DNA of 64,000 bases from Flavobacteriales bacterium (GTDB lineage: Bacteria; Bacteroidota; Bacteroidia; Flavobacteriales_F; PHOS-HE28), in the NCBI GenBank assembly GCA_016699575.1, contig CP064979.1:1550001-1614000 (forward strand), read 5' to 3'. The notes under the pieces are model-generated. The model worked only from the letters and a program-made list of their open reading frames with translations. It did no database searches and was not told where the DNA came from. This document shows, piece by piece, positions 14,916 to 22,730 of this stretch. Position numbers and translations under genes: made by a program. Positions within the stretch are counted from its first letter, which is position 1. Each line of letters begins with the position of its first letter.

Positions 14916-16457
14916 ATGAAGGAGTGGTTCGACGCCTTGGAGAAAAAGCAGCAAAAAGCGCTGGAAGGCGGCGGGCCGGACCGCATTGCCGCGCAGCACA
15001 AGAAGGGCAAGCTCACCGCGCGCGAGCGCGTCAACTTGCTGTTGGATGAAGGCAGCTTCCAGGAGATCGGCCAACTGGTCACGCACCGCAGTACCAACTT
15101 CGGCCTGGATGAGCAGGTGTTCCTCGGCGATGGTGTGGTGACCGGTTTCGGCACCGTGGAAGGGCGACTGGTCTATGTCTTCAGCCAGGACTTCACAGTG
15201 CTCGGGGGCTCATTGGCCGAAGCGCATGCGCAGAAGATCGGCCGCATCATGGACCTGGCCATGCAGAACGGCGCGCCTGTCATCGGCATGAACGACAGCG
15301 GCGGCGCGCGCATCCAGGAAGGCGTGGTGAGCCTCGGTGGCTACGCGGACATCTTTTATCGGAACGTGCGCAGCAGCGGGGTGATCCCGCAGATCAGCGC
15401 CATCATGGGCCCGTGCGCCGGCGGTGCGGTCTACTCCCCCGCCCTCACCGATTTCGTGATGATGGTGGAAGGCACGAGCTACATGTTCGTCACCGGTCCG
15501 AACGTGGTGAAGACCGTGACCCATGAGGAGGTGACGGCCGAAGAACTCGGTGGTGCCTCCACGCACGCCAGCAAGAGCGGCGTGGCTCACTTCACCGCCA
15601 GCAACGAGCTCGATGCGATACGGCAGCTGCGCCAGTTGATCGGCTACGTGCCCAGCAACTGCGAGGAAGAACCGCCCGTGCTGCCTTACACCGTTGGCGA
15701 CGAGTCGCGGCCGGAGCTCGACACCATCATCCCCGACAACCCCAACCAGCCCTACGACATCCGGCAGGTGATGAACGCCGTCATCGACCCGGACAGCAGC
15801 ATGGAGGTGCATTCGGAGTATGCGCGCAACATGGTGATCGGTTTCGCGCGGGTGGAAGGCCGCACCGTAGGTTGCGTGGCCAACCAGCCGGCCGTGCTCG
15901 CCGGTGTGCTCGACATCGATGCGAGCATCAAAGCCGCACGCTTCGTGCGCTTCTGCGATGCCTTCAACATCCCGCTCATCGTGTTCGTTGACGTGCCCGG
16001 CTTCCTGCCCGGCACCGACCAGGAGTGGCGCGGCATCATCGACCACGGCGCCAAATTGCTCTACGCGTTCAGCGAAGCCACGGTACCGCGCATCACCATC
16101 ATCACGCGCAAGGCTTACGGCGGTGCGTACGACGTGATGAACAGCAAGCACATCGGTTGCGACATGAACTATGCATGGCCCAGTGCAGAGATCGCCGTGA
16201 TGGGCGCGAAGGGTGCCGCCGAGATCATCTTCAAGAACGAGATCAGCAAGGCGGCCGACAAAGAGGCCAAATGGAAGGAGAAGGAAGCCGAGTACAAGGA
16301 GCAGTTCGCGAACCCTTACGAGGCCGCCGCACGCGGATACGTCGATGAGGTGATCCGCCCCAGCGAGACGCGCATCAAGGTGATCAACGCCCTGCGCATG
16401 CTGCGCAACAAAGTGGACAAGCTGCCACGGAAGAAGCACGGGAACATCCCGCTATAG
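14916..16457 (+). CDS. pccB: Acyl-CoA carboxylase carboxyltransferase subunit (propionyl-CoA carboxylase beta-like)
   Basis: This subunit moves a carboxyl group from carboxybiotin to an acyl-CoA, most likely propionyl-CoA, giving methylmalonyl-CoA; the same fold is found in methylmalonyl-CoA decarboxylase alpha. The 513-residue length is typical. Landmarks are KLTARERVNLLLDEGSFQEI, the oxyanion-forming segments NDSGGARIQEGVVSLGGY and GPCAGGAVYSPALTDFVMM, and in the second crotonase-like half VPGFLPGTDQEWRGIIDHGA and ITRKAYGGAYDVMNSKHI. No biotin carboxylase or biotin carrier gene is nearby, so the partner subunits must be elsewhere. The stop overlaps no gene, but the convergent membrane protein ends within the adjacent bases. 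Confidence 0.93.
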   Translation: MKEWFDALEKKQQKALEGGGPDRIAAQHKKGKLTARERVNLLLDEGSFQEIGQLVTHRSTNFGLDEQVFLGDGVVTGFGTVEGRLVYVFSQDFTVLGGSLAEAHAQKIGRIMDLAMQNGAPVIGMNDSGGARIQEGVVSLGGYADIFYRNVRSSGVIPQISAIMGPCAGGAVYSPALTDFVMMVEGTSYMFVTGPNVVKTVTHEEVTAEELGGASTHASKSGVAHFTASNELDAIRQLRQLIGYVPSNCEEEPPVLPYTVGDESRPELDTIIPDNPNQPYDIRQVMNAVIDPDSSMEVHSEYARNMVIGFARVEGRTVGCVANQPAVLAGVLDIDASIKAARFVRFCDAFNIPLIVFVDVPGFLPGTDQEWRGIIDHGAKLLYAFSEATVPRITIITRKAYGGAYDVMNSKHIGCDMNYAWPSAEIAVMGAKGAAEIIFKNEISKAADKEAKWKEKEAEYKEQFANPYEAAARGYVDEVIRPSETRIKVINALRMLRNKVDKLPRKKHGNIPL

Positions 16458-17840
16458 GCCCGCTTCCTCATAGCGGCGCTTCTCCTCTTCGGTGAGGTCG
16501 TGCCAGAAGTGCACGCCCCATACGATGCGGTACCGGTCCCATGTCATGTCGCTGTAGTGGATGAGCATGCGGTAATACTGCCGCGTCTGGAACTGGTTGA
16601 GCGTTACGCCTGAATAGATGATGAGCACCATGAGGATGCTCGACCATTTGTACTTCCGCGACAAGTCGGCAAGCAGGGCCGTCGGGAGCGCCAACAAGGC
16701 CAGAAGCGGTATGGTGGCCCGGCTGCCAAAGCCACCGCCATAGAACCACATCCACCAACAGAAGATCACGTAGCTCATCAGAACGATGGTCACCAATGCC
16801 GCAATGGCATAGGCCCGATGGGCCGACTTGGACAGCATTGCGAAGAGGCCAACGAACCCGAGCATGATCAAGGGCGAATACACGAACCAGCCTTTGCGGA
16901 TGCTGAACCAGCCTTCCCACAAGTGCGGTTCGGTGAGATGGATCTGTTCACCACCGTAAGAGTTGTAGAAGAACTGTCCAGTGGTGTACTTCCAATAGAG
17001 CAACTGTGGGAGCACGAAGAGAAAAGCGGACAATGCTGCGACAACCAAGTGCCTAGGATGCGCGCCGACCTGCGACCATTTTGCGCGCCACGCACCGTGC
17101 GGAAAACAGTTCCATAGGATCGGGACGAGGATGACCATACCATCGATCGGGCGCGCCAGCACCACCCAGCCGAGCGCCGCGCCCAGTACGATCGCCGTAC
17201 CCATACGAGCGGACCGGTGCCAGCTATCGGTTGCGTAGAGGATGATGCAGAACAGCGCGAACAAGGGCGGATGGCTCATACCCGCATCCAAGGTGGTGTA
17301 ACACCATAGATTGGTGCCGAAGGCGACCACCACCAATGCGGCAGCGGTCGCGATGTCGCTGCAGGACCGCAACAGGAAGCGCCGCAGCACGAGCATCCCT
17401 GCAACGACCCATGCAATGGTGGTGAGGCACCATGCCAAGGCGTACGGCCAGGAATAGCCGTCCGCGGGAATTGAAGTGTCTGACAGCAACAGAACTGCAT
17501 GCGCGATCAGGAAACCCGGCAGCTCGAAGAGCGCCGTGCCGCCAGTGTACTTGCTCGACCATTTTCCCGTCTCCTCCTCGAAGCCGATGGAGTAGTTCAT
17601 CATGGCGCCAGAATGCCCAAGCGAGGAGTCCAACCGGGCCACGTAGGACAGGTCGCCGACATCGCCGTGGATGATGGCTGCTGGCAGGTAGTGATGGTAC
17701 GCTTCAATGTCCCAAGCCCACATGCGGCCATCACGCCAGCGGCCGTAGTAGTCAGCCTCGTGCCAGGCCTCCCAACCGAACAGCAGGCAGACGATCAGGC
17801 TCAGCGGAGCCGCTTTGAACCAGTGCCACTGTCCGTTCAT
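16452..17840 (-). CDS. Polytopic membrane protein, glycosyltransferase 39 / mannosyltransferase-like
   Basis: The 462-residue product has about ten hydrophobic segments and an N-terminal extracytoplasmic loop with WDIEAYHHYLPAAII, the placement where GT-C enzymes carry acidic catalytic residues. A conserved VLARPIDGMVILVPILW segment is common to uncharacterised GT39-like proteins. If it is a GT-C enzyme it would transfer sugars from a polyprenyl-phosphate donor at the outer face of the inner membrane (inference). It overlaps the upstream gene by four bases (ATGA) and its stop is directly next to the convergent pccB stop. Confidence 0.7.
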   Translation of the reverse strand: MNGQWHWFKAAPLSLIVCLLFGWEAWHEADYYGRWRDGRMWAWDIEAYHHYLPAAIIHGDVGDLSYVARLDSSLGHSGAMMNYSIGFEEETGKWSSKYTGGTALFELPGFLIAHAVLLLSDTSIPADGYSWPYALAWCLTTIAWVVAGMLVLRRFLLRSCSDIATAAALVVVAFGTNLWCYTTLDAGMSHPPLFALFCIILYATDSWHRSARMGTAIVLGAALGWVVLARPIDGMVILVPILWNCFPHGAWRAKWSQVGAHPRHLVVAALSAFLFVLPQLLYWKYTTGQFFYNSYGGEQIHLTEPHLWEGWFSIRKGWFVYSPLIMLGFVGLFAMLSKSAHRAYAIAALVTIVLMSYVIFCWWMWFYGGGFGSRATIPLLALLALPTALLADLSRKYKWSSILMVLIIYSGVTLNQFQTRQYYRMLIHYSDMTWDRYRIVWGVHFWHDLTEEEKRRYEEAGL

Positions 17841-19372
17841 TGCTCGCGCAAGGTGAACACCGCCAAGGAACCGATGGCATCAACGTGTACAAGCCTGTAG
17901 TGACGGGACAGCTCCGAAAGCAGTTGTTGGTCTTCCTGCGCTCGCGACAAGTCGCCATGCACGACCACATGATCAGGCAAAGAACCACCATCGGTGCGGC
18001 ACTGCACGCCATAGGATGGCCGCTCACCAACACAGCGCGTCCATCGCTCCTCATCCTTCCAGCGCAGCGGGAACCAGCCCAGTCGTGCCTCGTAGTTCTC
18101 CATGATGAACAAGGGGCGCTCGGTGCCGAGGTAGTTGCTCAGGTGCCCTTCGTTCCAGTCCGAGGAGAGGTTCACCGGCTGCACGGTGGCATGATCGTCG
18201 AGGAAGTGCGGAGCGTTGTGCATGGCCGTGGCCTGCACATCGAGACGCATGCGGGTGTGCAGAAGCTGCTCGGTCGTTAGCGCCAGTTGAACCAGCCCGG
18301 CACCGCACGCAAGCAACACACTGTACCTCCGCACCGGCACTGCTGTCGTCAACCATGCACTGAACACGATGAAGAACAGGTAACAATACCGATCGCTCAT
18401 CATGCCAGCGTGCGCCGTGTCCGGGGTTAAGAGATAGAGCGTGAGCAACAGTAGCAAGGGCGGCAACAGCACGTGCGACCATTGCGTGCGTTCGCGCCGG
18501 GTGAAAGCAAGTGAAACAAGCAGGGCTGCCAGCACGGCGACGAAGAGCAACGCAATTTGTCCCTCTTCTTCATAGCGTGTCCATTGCAGTGGGCGCGCTG
18601 TCCAGAGCCACTCGATCAGTTCAGTGAGCGGTCTGGTACCATCGGCTGCGGGGAGGTCCGTGCCCGAGCTGAACCAGGCGAAGCACACAAGTCCCGGCAG
18701 GAAGACGAGCAGCAGAGCGGACACCTGCTTCAATAGCATGGACCAGCGCCCGGTCGAGGAATTGCGCATGTTCCAAAACAGCGCGCAACCAAGCGTGAAC
18801 CCCGCCAGCCCAAAAGCCAGCACGTTGCTGAAGTAGAGCAAGGTGCCCAATGCAGCGAGGACAAAGAGCCGTTGTGTGCGCTGGTCCTCCAACCACTTCA
18901 GTCCTTCCGCCACCGCGAAGAACCACAAGGCCACGCCCGTCGAGAAGTTGAAAAAGCCCATGTTGAACAAGCAGCCATGGATGAGCGGGAAGACCAGCAG
19001 CGACAGTGGTTCATTGCCGGGAGCCACCGTGCGCATGAGCCTCCTGAAGCCGATGGCCATACCGGCGATGTAGATGAGCACCAGCGTCTTTTCCGCGAGC
19101 CAACCCGGCAATACGGTCAGCAGCCCGGCGAGCAGCGCATGGTCCAGCCAGTTCGGCACAGGCAATGGATGCAGCGCGAACCAAGCGCGCACCGCTTCAT
19201 CACCGAGCAAATAGCACTTGAGGAGCTGCGCGTTGTACAAATGCGCGGGTCCATCCAGCGTCGGGTAGAAGTGCGTGCAGAACGGCAGCACCATGTTCAC
19301 CAGCAGGAAGGCACGGAACACCCACGGGCTTGCCAGCACGGCGGTTGCTCGACTTCCGAAGGACGCGGACAT
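17837..19372 (-). CDS. Polytopic membrane protein, possible GT-C type transferase
   Basis: The ATG at 19372 (MSASFGSRATAVLASPWVF) is preferred to an in-frame TTG six codons earlier. The 511-residue product has roughly ten membrane segments. An early loop TLDGPAHLYNAQLLKCYLL resembles the first periplasmic loop of GT-C fold proteins, and the C-terminal ~120 residues form a soluble domain (ending HYRLVHVDAIGSLAVFTLRE). I do not recognise a specific family. It is translationally coupled to the next membrane protein, suggesting a shared envelope glycan or lipid task. Confidence 0.62.
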   Translation of the reverse strand: MSASFGSRATAVLASPWVFRAFLLVNMVLPFCTHFYPTLDGPAHLYNAQLLKCYLLGDEAVRAWFALHPLPVPNWLDHALLAGLLTVLPGWLAEKTLVLIYIAGMAIGFRRLMRTVAPGNEPLSLLVFPLIHGCLFNMGFFNFSTGVALWFFAVAEGLKWLEDQRTQRLFVLAALGTLLYFSNVLAFGLAGFTLGCALFWNMRNSSTGRWSMLLKQVSALLLVFLPGLVCFAWFSSGTDLPAADGTRPLTELIEWLWTARPLQWTRYEEEGQIALLFVAVLAALLVSLAFTRRERTQWSHVLLPPLLLLLTLYLLTPDTAHAGMMSDRYCYLFFIVFSAWLTTAVPVRRYSVLLACGAGLVQLALTTEQLLHTRMRLDVQATAMHNAPHFLDDHATVQPVNLSSDWNEGHLSNYLGTERPLFIMENYEARLGWFPLRWKDEERWTRCVGERPSYGVQCRTDGGSLPDHVVVHGDLSRAQEDQQLLSELSRHYRLVHVDAIGSLAVFTLREQ

Positions 19373-19407
19373 GGCGCCGTGAAGATGCAAGAAGAGATGG
19401 TCGTGTT

Positions 19408-19475
19408 GACCTCACGCGGAGACGCGGGGCAACGCGGGGAAATCCACCGCGACCTCCGCGTCTCCGCGTGAGGTC
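19408..19475. repeat. Palindromic element with 20-bp arms (CGCGGAGACGCGG family)
   Basis: The left arm 19408-19427 and right arm 19456-19475 are perfect 20-bp reverse complements, with the core CACGCGGAGACGCGG, around a 28-base loop that repeats ACGCGGGG. It lies between the M3 peptidase stop and the next minus-strand gene. Related CGCAGAG/CGCAAAG elements occur at 50727 and 61189. This is a dispersed palindromic repeat of unknown function. Confidence 0.8.
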
Positions 19476-19497
19476 ATTTCAGGAAGAGGTCTTCTCC

Positions 19498-21630
19498 TTA
19501 GTTCAAACCCCGCCGTTCCAGCAGCGGCTCCACCACCGCATCGCGGCCGCGGAAGTCACGGAAGAGCTGGCCGCTGTCCTTACTGCCGCCTTGCGAAAGC
19601 ACGGTGCTACGGAAGTGCATGCCGTTGGCGCGCGTGAAGCCACCGTTCTCTGCGAACCAGGTGCATCCATCGGCATCGAGCACTTCGCTCCACATGTAGG
19701 CGTAGTAGTTGGCGCTGTAGCCACCGCCCCAGATGTGGCTGAAGTAGTTCGTCTTGTAGCGCGGCGGCACGTGCGCGTTCAGCAGGCCGTACTTCTCCAG
19801 GGCTTTGCGCTCGAAGGCATCCACATCGGTCACCAATGGAGCATCGGCGCCGAGCATGTGCCACTCGATATCGAGCAGTGCGGCGGCCAGGTACTCGCTG
19901 GTCATGTAGCCTTGGTTGAAGGTCTTGGCCTTCTGCATGCGCTCGATCAGTTCTGCGGGCATGGGTTCGCCGGTCTTGTAGTGCTTCGCGTAGTTGGCCA
20001 GGATCTTCGGGTCGGTGGCCGGGGCCTCGTTGATCTGGCTCGGGAACTCCACGAAGTCGGTGCTGGTGGCAGTGCCCGCGAAGAGCGGGTATTCCTGGCG
20101 GCTGAGCAACCCGTGCAGCGCGTGGCCGAACTCGTGGAAGAGCGTGGTCACATCGTCGAAGCTCAGCAAGCAAGGTTGCCCGGCGGCGGGCTTCACGTAG
20201 TTGCAGTTCTGGGTGATGACGGGTTGCTGGCCGAGCAGTCCGCACTGGTCCAGGAAGCTGTCCATCCACGCGCCGCCCTGCTTGTTGTCGCGCGCGTAGT
20301 AGTCGCCGTAGAAGAGGCCGATCACCGTGCCGCCGGTGTCGATGACGTCGAACACGCGCACATCGGGGTGGTAAACCGGCAGGTCGTTGCGCTCCTTGAA
20401 GGTGAGGCCGTACATCTGCTCGGCCGCGTAGAACACGCCGTCCTTCAGCACCGTCTCGAAGTTGAGGTAGGGCTTCAGCGCTGCTTCGTCCAGGTCGAAC
20501 TCCGCCTTGCGCACTTGCTCGCTATAGTAGTCCCAGTCCCAAGGCTCCAGTTTGAAACCACCCTTCTGTTTGTCGATAAGCGCCTGCAGCTTGGCCGCTT
20601 CGTCCTTGGCGTTGCGCGCGGCGGCAGGGGCAAGTCGCGCGAGCAACTTCAGTGCTTCAGTGGGCGACTTCGCCATCTGGTCGTCCATCACGTAGCTGGC
20701 CCAGTTGGGGAAGCCGAGCAGCTTCGCCTTCTGCGCGCGCAGCTGTGCAAGTCGCGCCGCAATGGGCCGGTTGTCGGCCTCGCCGCTGCCGTTGCGGGCC
20801 ACGCTCGCTTCGAAGATGCGCTGGCGCAGTTCGCGGTCCTTCAAAGAGGCAAGCACCGGCTGCGTGGTGGTGTTGATGAGCTCGATGAGCCATTTGCCCT
20901 CGTGCCCCTTGGCCTTGGCGGCTTCAGCGGCGGCGGCAATGGCCTCTTCGTCCATGCCATCGAGCTGCTCCTTCTTGTCCACCACGATAGCAGAAGCGGA
21001 GCGCGCCTTCAGGATGTTGTCCTGGAACTTGGTGTTGAGGTTCGACTCCTCTTCGTTGAGCTTCATGAGCTCTTCTTTGCCTTTCGCATCGAGCAACGCA
21101 CCGGCGCGCACGAAACGGGCGTAATAGCGCTCGACCAGTCGGGTTTGCTCTGGATCCAACCCGGCATTGGCGCGACCATCGTACACGGTTTTCACGCGAT
21201 CGAAGAGCGCACCGTTGAGCGTGATGGCATCGCTGTGCGCGGTGAGCGCCGGAGCAAGCACGGCCTTGGCGGCCTGCAGACTATCGTTGGTAGCACTGCC
21301 CGTCAAGCCGAAGAAGATCTTTGTTGCGCGGGTAAGGTCCACGCCGGTCTTCTCCAAGGCCACGATGGTGTTCTCGAAGGTGGGTGCCTCCGCGTTCTTC
21401 ACGATGGCGTCCACTTCCTCCAGTTGCTTCTTCATGCCCGCTTCGATGGCAGGGCGGTAGTCGCTGTCCTTCAATTTGTCGAACACGGGCGCTTGGAAAA
21501 CAAGCGTGCTCTTCTGCGCGAGCGGGTTGGCGGTGGTGGTCACGTCAGTTGTGGTGGCTGGTTGTTCGCTGGTGCCGCACGCGGCAAGGGTAACAACGGC
21601 CAGGGCCAGGATGGCAGGTGTGGTTCGCAT
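19498..21630 (-). CDS. M3-family metallopeptidase lipoprotein (peptidyl-dipeptidase Dcp-like)
   Basis: This is a zinc peptidase of the thimet oligopeptidase/Dcp family that cleaves short peptides. The start at 21630 gives a lipoprotein signal: MRTTPAILALAVVTLAACG, with the lipobox Cys at residue 19. The 710-residue length is normal for Dcp. The active-site motif HEFGHALHGLL lies near residue 500, and the downstream Glu ligand region is in the segment around STDFVEFPSQINE. Other M3 landmarks are KLLGFPNWASYVMDDQMAKS and the C-terminal YYAYMWSEVLDADGCTWF. A membrane-anchored, periplasm-facing peptidase is predicted. A palindromic repeat follows the gene. Confidence 0.94.
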   Translation of the reverse strand: MRTTPAILALAVVTLAACGTSEQPATTTDVTTTANPLAQKSTLVFQAPVFDKLKDSDYRPAIEAGMKKQLEEVDAIVKNAEAPTFENTIVALEKTGVDLTRATKIFFGLTGSATNDSLQAAKAVLAPALTAHSDAITLNGALFDRVKTVYDGRANAGLDPEQTRLVERYYARFVRAGALLDAKGKEELMKLNEEESNLNTKFQDNILKARSASAIVVDKKEQLDGMDEEAIAAAAEAAKAKGHEGKWLIELINTTTQPVLASLKDRELRQRIFEASVARNGSGEADNRPIAARLAQLRAQKAKLLGFPNWASYVMDDQMAKSPTEALKLLARLAPAAARNAKDEAAKLQALIDKQKGGFKLEPWDWDYYSEQVRKAEFDLDEAALKPYLNFETVLKDGVFYAAEQMYGLTFKERNDLPVYHPDVRVFDVIDTGGTVIGLFYGDYYARDNKQGGAWMDSFLDQCGLLGQQPVITQNCNYVKPAAGQPCLLSFDDVTTLFHEFGHALHGLLSRQEYPLFAGTATSTDFVEFPSQINEAPATDPKILANYAKHYKTGEPMPAELIERMQKAKTFNQGYMTSEYLAAALLDIEWHMLGADAPLVTDVDAFERKALEKYGLLNAHVPPRYKTNYFSHIWGGGYSANYYAYMWSEVLDADGCTWFAENGGFTRANGMHFRSTVLSQGGSKDSGQLFRDFRGRDAVVEPLLERRGLN

Positions 21631-21649
21631 GATGATGAACAAGGGGCGG

Positions 21650-21657
21650 GAAAAGTA
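21650..21657 (-). promoter_or_regulatory. TAnnTTTG-like -7 element before the M3 peptidase
   Basis: TACTTTTC on the minus strand, 19 bases before the ATG at 21630; one mismatch from TAnnTTTG. It supports the lipoprotein start. Confidence 0.38.
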
Positions 21658-21719
21658 GGCGCCCAAAGCATCAGGCTTCGGCATGACATGCCGGAACGTG
21701 TGCCCAGTGCCGGAAGGGG

Positions 21720-22652
21720 CTACTGCTTGATGATGCGGTGTGCTGTAGTGCCGCACTGAACCACATAAGGACCACTTGGCAGATCCGAAAGATCAACGAC
21801 CAAATTGCGATGGGCTTGAGAAATAGGCACGGGCACAACGCCCCCGATCGCATCAACAACGCGCACACTTTCAGTCCTTGGCGATGAGAGCACAATACTG
21901 ACAATGCCATCCGTTGGGTTCGGCCAAGCAAGGCGAGGTTTTGCCGTGGATGCATTCTCTAGGCCCATGTACCACGGCGTACAAGTTCCAGCTGTAACAC
22001 CCGGCCATGCATAGTGAACCCAAGTAGTATCCATGTGGCTCATGCAGTAGAGGTAGTGGTTGAAGTTCGAAACGTTGGAGGCAGAGTACGAGAACAAACC
22101 GGACCCACTTCCGACACCCTCCAGCCAAACTGAAACGTCACCAAACCCGATCGCATCTAGATAGATCCGCCGTCTGTAAGGATAGTCGGGCTCGGTGTCC
22201 ATCTGGTTGACCACGGCCGTTTTTAGGTGTGGTGGTCCGAAACCAGGGTCCCCCGTGCATAATCCCTGATCAACGTAAATGTCCGTGATCGTATCCCCTA
22301 CGGCAACACCGAAGTCGTACAGCAGGAACTCCTGGGTCGAGTCAGCGGGCAGAAAGAACACGGCTCCCGAGTCCTGCCGTATGCCCCCGATGTATCCCCC
22401 GGAACAATGCTCAATAACCGAGTAGCTCTCCCCATTGTGCAGCGTATCACTTCCATCCATGCAAAAGTTCGAGGTGCTCTGCACCTCGAACACAGGCCAT
22501 GGCGGCGGAAGTATCATGTACTCGTATGCCTGCACCCACATGGCTCCACTATCGGGGAACGGGATGTTGATCTGTGCGTCGGTGCGCATCGCCAGAACCG
22601 AACACAACAATGTGCTAACGAAACCGAGCGAACTGGTCTTTGTCGCTTTCAT
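21720..22652 (-). CDS. Secreted protein of unknown function with a T9SS type A sorting domain
   Basis: The start at 22652 gives MKATKTSSLGFVSTLLCSVL as a signal peptide; the longer frame has a polar leader. The product has 310 residues. The central ~210 residues have no motif I recognise; they contain scattered cysteines and aromatic residues (for example FQLLYDFGVAVGDTITDIYV-like stretches typical of Bacteroidota secreted proteins). The last ~75 residues are a type A sorting domain: AWPNPTDGIVSIVL, then VVDAIGG, then LPSGPYVVQCG and a basic tail. It sits between the M3 peptidase and the M12 protease on the same strand. Base composition is a little AT-richer than its neighbours. Confidence 0.8.
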   Translation of the reverse strand: MKATKTSSLGFVSTLLCSVLAMRTDAQINIPFPDSGAMWVQAYEYMILPPPWPVFEVQSTSNFCMDGSDTLHNGESYSVIEHCSGGYIGGIRQDSGAVFFLPADSTQEFLLYDFGVAVGDTITDIYVDQGLCTGDPGFGPPHLKTAVVNQMDTEPDYPYRRRIYLDAIGFGDVSVWLEGVGSGSGLFSYSASNVSNFNHYLYCMSHMDTTWVHYAWPGVTAGTCTPWYMGLENASTAKPRLAWPNPTDGIVSIVLSSPRTESVRVVDAIGGVVPVPISQAHRNLVVDLSDLPSGPYVVQCGTTAHRIIKQ

Positions 22653-22730
22653 GGTTCTCAACTCATCACTGAGACCAAGTATCGGGCACAAAGGCTGCCC
22701 ACACCGTTCCACCCAACTCGACTTCCGCCG

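Noticed and set aside
19330..21759. 809-codon open frame opposite the M3 peptidase
   Set aside because: It is the antisense shadow of a well-supported peptidase; the minus-strand protein has the HEFGH motif and a lipoprotein signal.
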